This document shows positions 21,346 through 24,117 of a DNA stretch of 24,117 nucleotides, piece after piece; the stretch's first letter is position 1; each line of letters starts with the position of its first letter. A program made the translations under genes and the position numbers. Below the pieces are notes generated by a model. The model did no database searches. It was not told where the DNA came from and saw only the letters and a program-made list of their open reading frames with translations. The stretch lies in assembly GCA_946629405.1 (NCBI GenBank), contig CAMOXW010000179.1, forward strand, positions 1-24,117, given 5' to 3'. The stretch is from an uncultured Ruminococcus sp. Its GTDB lineage: Bacteria; Bacillota_A; Clostridia; Oscillospirales; Ruminococcaceae.

Positions 21346-22824
21346 ATGAAAAAACTGACATCACTTATCAGTGCTTCTGCCTGTGCAGCTGCTGTTCTTG
21401 CGGCAGTCCCTTTCTCTGCCGGAGCAGAGGGCTCTGATGTTGTATACGGAACTATGAATATACCCTACGCTGATTTCTACAGCGCTGAGATCGGCGGCGC
21501 CTATGAGGTCGATGCTGTTTCCTCCGCAACCGCTAACAAGTGGGCTGCAAATAACACCGGAAGCCTCGGCGAGGACGGCAAATGGACAAACGGCGGTCTC
21601 GTTGCAGGCACCTATAACGACGGAAACGGTACTATCCTCGGCGTTAATTACCCCGTTGCCGTGTCACCCGCAGACGTAAGCTACCTCACCGAAAACTACG
21701 GCTTCGTAAGCTCGGACAGCGTTCCCGAGGCTTATAAGGAGGTCTCCGTTTCAGGCGGCAATATCACTGTTTCTGCCGTTAAGGATTCTTCTCCCGAAAC
21801 CGCCACAGGCTCCGTTGAGGTAACTACTCCCTCAAACTACGGCGACGTTCAGTTCACCGTAAAGGGCTACCCCACCGACTGCGATATCTACGGCGTTATC
21901 TTCAGAACAGCCGACGGCGAGAGCTATGCAACACGTCACCTCGAAAATATCTGGAGAAATGGCTCGTTCTCATGGTCTGTAGGCGTAAAGACCACAGAAT
22001 CCCACGGCAATACCCTCAACCCCGATAATTTCGTAAGCTCACAGGGCAAGACTATCACCGAGGTTACATACATCACCCTCAGCGGATATACCAATATCAC
22101 CGGCGTGAACGCCTATATCCCGGTTATCTATGAGGGCTCGCTCAGCATCGAAAACGGAAAAGCCGGCACAGGCTCAACTACCTTCACCGCTTCCGGACTT
22201 CCCTCCGACCTTGCTTTCTCAGGCAGCGTTGCTGACGGCTTCGCTGTGACCGCAGACGGAAAGATAAGCTATACCAATGCCGCTCCCGGTTCATACAAGC
22301 TCACTGTTTCCGATGCAAACGGCAAGTACGGCAATATCACCGGCTCGTTCACACTTACCACCGACGCTGTACCCGTTGAATACAAGGACGGCAAGCTCGT
22401 CGCTGCCAAGGACTTCACAGACGATGAAGCTTCAAACTTCATCAGAAATATCAATTCCGTTACCGTAAACGGCACTGAGTACAAGACCGGCAAGCGCGGA
22501 ACTACTGTCATCGCTAAGGACGGTACCGTTGACTTTGAGGCTGCAAGCGGCGAAAAAAAGGTATTCGACGGCAGCGGCAACTACACAGTTTCCGTTGCTG
22601 CAACAGGCTATGAGAAGCCCTATGAGTTCGAGATAAAGGCTGCCGCCCAGACTTCGGATACAGCTTCTTCCACCACCACAACAACTACCACCACTGCAAA
22701 CGGTTCAGGAACCACCTCCGGAAATGACAGCCCCAAGACCGGCGTTGCAGGTGTAGGCGTTCCGGCAGCTCTCCTCACAGTCGCTGCTGGCGCTGCATTT
22801 GTCCTCAGAAAGAAGAACGACTGA
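21346..22824 (+). CDS. Cell-surface protein with signal peptide and SPKTG-type wall anchor
   Basis: 492 residues. A signal peptide (about 1-27, ending in AGA) leads to a large extracellular part. The first block (MNIPYADFYSAEI, VDAVSSATANKW) resembles Firmicute proteins annotated as penicillin-binding Tp47 domain C-like; this is a tentative match from memory. Beta-rich modules follow, then a Thr-rich linker, then a sortase-type signal: SPKTG, a hydrophobic segment and an RKKND tail. The motif differs from LPxTG, so a class-specific sortase would be needed if it is cleaved. The gene stands 80 bases before a membrane redox protein gene, with a terminator-like hairpin between. Likely a surface partner of that protein. 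Confidence 0.8.
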   Translation: MKKLTSLISASACAAAVLAAVPFSAGAEGSDVVYGTMNIPYADFYSAEIGGAYEVDAVSSATANKWAANNTGSLGEDGKWTNGGLVAGTYNDGNGTILGVNYPVAVSPADVSYLTENYGFVSSDSVPEAYKEVSVSGGNITVSAVKDSSPETATGSVEVTTPSNYGDVQFTVKGYPTDCDIYGVIFRTADGESYATRHLENIWRNGSFSWSVGVKTTESHGNTLNPDNFVSSQGKTITEVTYITLSGYTNITGVNAYIPVIYEGSLSIENGKAGTGSTTFTASGLPSDLAFSGSVADGFAVTADGKISYTNAAPGSYKLTVSDANGKYGNITGSFTLTTDAVPVEYKDGKLVAAKDFTDDEASNFIRNINSVTVNGTEYKTGKRGTTVIAKDGTVDFEAASGEKKVFDGSGNYTVSVAATGYEKPYEFEIKAAAQTSDTASSTTTTTTTTANGSGTTSGNDSPKTGVAGVGVPAALLTVAAGAAFVLRKKND

Positions 22825-22852
22825 TCTCCACTCTCCATATATAATGTTAATC

Positions 22853-22884
22853 TGCCCCTGTGGTGATACTACAGGGGCAATTTT
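22853..22884 (+). terminator. Terminator or attenuator between the surface-protein and reductase-like genes
   Basis: TGCCCCTGT (22853-22861) and ACAGGGGCA (22871-22879) form a perfect 9-bp stem with a nine-base loop, followed by ATTTT. Its position just before the next ribosome site allows partial read-through into the following gene. Confidence 0.75.
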
Positions 22885-22903
22885 CTGACTGAAAGGTGAA
22901 ATT

Positions 22904-24117
22904 ATGTTATTTCTTATCGCTCTCGCTATCGCTTTGTGCGTGGCATTCTTTGGCGGCTCGCAGCTCAAAAAACACCCATCGGTGTTCTACGCTGCTGCTG
23001 CCGTTATCACTGTGACAGTCATAGTTATTTCAAGGTCAATGACAGACGGTGACCTCGATATCAACAATAAATTTATCAATGACTATGTTATCGGCATTTT
23101 CGCAAAGGGTGCGCTCGCCGGTGCATTCTGGTGCGTTGTAATGTGGGCAGGCGCTCTCCCGAACGGCAGCCGGGCTATAAAGAAACTCATGCCGATACGC
23201 GGTGAGCTTTCCATTATGGCTGGCGTCATATCAATGGCTCACGTCATTACCTACGCCTTCAACTACCTGAGAGACCTGTTCAAAGGCAGAACAGGCTTCG
23301 ACAGCACCGCTCTCACTATAATTTTCAACTTCGCCGCTATTACAATGCTGCTGATTATGATACCGCTCACTGTGATGTCATTCAAGAAGATACGAAAAAA
23401 AATGGACCTGAAGCGCTGGAAGCAGATACAGCGTGCGGCTTACCCATTCTACGCATTCCTGTATATACATATCATCGTTCTCTATGCTCCGAAGTCACGA
23501 AACGGATTCGACGGCTATTTTGAGAGTATCCTTGTGTATACCGCGGTTTTCGGAGGCTATGCGGCGTTCAGGATAAGAAAGTATATCCTCAAAAAACGTC
23601 CTGATGCAAACAAAAAGGTCTCCGCTTTGATATGCGCTGTCATAACACTCCTTCTCACCGGTGCGGATGCACTTATCTTCCGCGACCGCTCAGGCGGTGA
23701 GCCGGAAATGGGGAAGGTTCGTGAGAGAAAAACTCCTGCCGCCGTGACTACAGCTTCGACCGCTTCTGAAACTACTACTGCTGCTTCTTCCCAGACCACT
23801 ACTGCTGCCGCCTCCACAGAGGAAGCTTCCGAAACTACAGAAACTTCGACCGCAGAGGCTTCGTCTGAATCAACAACAGAGGCCTCATCCGTGCCTGAAA
23901 CTGAGGAAAAATCCGACACCTCAGAAACTACTGAAGCAGCCGAAACTACCGCTCCGGCTGAAACCGCCGCAGCTCCCCCGGAGACAACTGCTCCCCCGCA
24001 GACCGAACCTCCTACCGCGCCTGCACCTGCCCTCAAATACAAGAACGGCACATATTCCGCAAGCGCTTACGGCTATGACGGAGAGGTAACGGTCACTATC
24101 ACAATAGAGAACGACAA
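22904..24117 (+). CDS. Ferric-reductase-like membrane protein with C-terminal FMN-binding domain (3' partial)
   Basis: 404 residues are visible and the frame is open at the right edge. The first 260 residues hold about seven or eight hydrophobic helices. His113 (SMAHVITY) and His189 (LYIHIIVLY), in consecutive core helices, are possible heme b ligands of the ferric reductase-like (MsrQ/YedZ-type) fold. A stalk of about 95 residues, rich in Thr, Ser, Glu, Pro and Ala, follows (about 276-375). The last visible residues, YKNGTYSASAYGYDGEVTV, match the start of the FMN_bind domain of NqrC/RnfG and related proteins, which carries FMN covalently on Thr. The layout suggests electron transfer through membrane heme to an external flavin. 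The ATG follows an AAAGG site by 8 bases. Confidence 0.85.
   Translation, partial: MLFLIALAIALCVAFFGGSQLKKHPSVFYAAAAVITVTVIVISRSMTDGDLDINNKFINDYVIGIFAKGALAGAFWCVVMWAGALPNGSRAIKKLMPIRGELSIMAGVISMAHVITYAFNYLRDLFKGRTGFDSTALTIIFNFAAITMLLIMIPLTVMSFKKIRKKMDLKRWKQIQRAAYPFYAFLYIHIIVLYAPKSRNGFDGYFESILVYTAVFGGYAAFRIRKYILKKRPDANKKVSALICAVITLLLTGADALIFRDRSGGEPEMGKVRERKTPAAVTTASTASETTTAASSQTTTAAASTEEASETTETSTAEASSESTTEASSVPETEEKSDTSETTEAAETTAPAETAAAPPETTAPPQTEPPTAPAPALKYKNGTYSASAYGYDGEVTVTITIEND

Noticed and set aside
23557..24051. Val/Ala/Ser-rich minus-strand frame of 164 codons
   Set aside because: Antisense shadow of the Thr/Ser/Glu-rich stalk of the reductase-like protein.

Overview
The window reads like a chromosomal segment of a gut or rumen Firmicute, most likely a Ruminococcus or close Oscillospiraceae relative. 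This is an inference. It rests on the Thr/Ser/Glu-rich linkers of extracellular proteins, an SPKTG-type surface anchor, cytosolic and surface modules typical of that group, strong AGGAGG-like ribosome sites, and sigma-A promoters of the TTGACA-N17-TATAAT type. No rRNA, tRNA, phage, insertion sequence or CRISPR array was seen.

Left part (1-2690): the 3' end of a membrane-anchored protein with 13-residue repeats, a convergent PIG-L family deacetylase that seems to use an ATA start, and a two-gene operon of a TIGR03905/TSCPD-like protein and an OhrR-type MarR regulator. Middle-left (2696-11570, all minus strand): a membrane EAL phosphodiesterase with a broken GGDEF domain; a putative sensory [FeFe]-hydrogenase-like protein preceded by a DivIVA-like coiled-coil protein; an unknown 185-residue protein; and a lipoprotein substrate-binding protein paired with a membrane GGDEF protein. 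Each transcription unit has a recognisable promoter, and most end in a hairpin.

Centre (11818-17694, plus strand): the most striking block. One promoter precedes five genes: a zinc-ribbon plus leucine-rich-repeat protein, a Ser/Thr kinase with a C-terminal zinc ribbon, a TerY-like VWA protein, a PP2C phosphatase, and a protein with sixteen QQGGYP-type repeats. The kinase/VWA/phosphatase trio matches the known TerY-P triad of Ter-linked stress systems, but no TerC/TerD genes are visible here. The two flanking proteins look like lineage-specific scaffold or client parts of a phospho-signalling system.

Right part (17695-24117): a small membrane protein of unknown function; a minus-strand pair of a Wzx/MATE-like flippase and a CobW-like GTPase lacking the CxCC metal motif; then a plus-strand pair of a cell-wall-anchored surface protein and a ferric-reductase-like membrane protein with the start of an extracytoplasmic FMN-binding domain, cut by the window edge. 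The last pair suggests a surface redox module.
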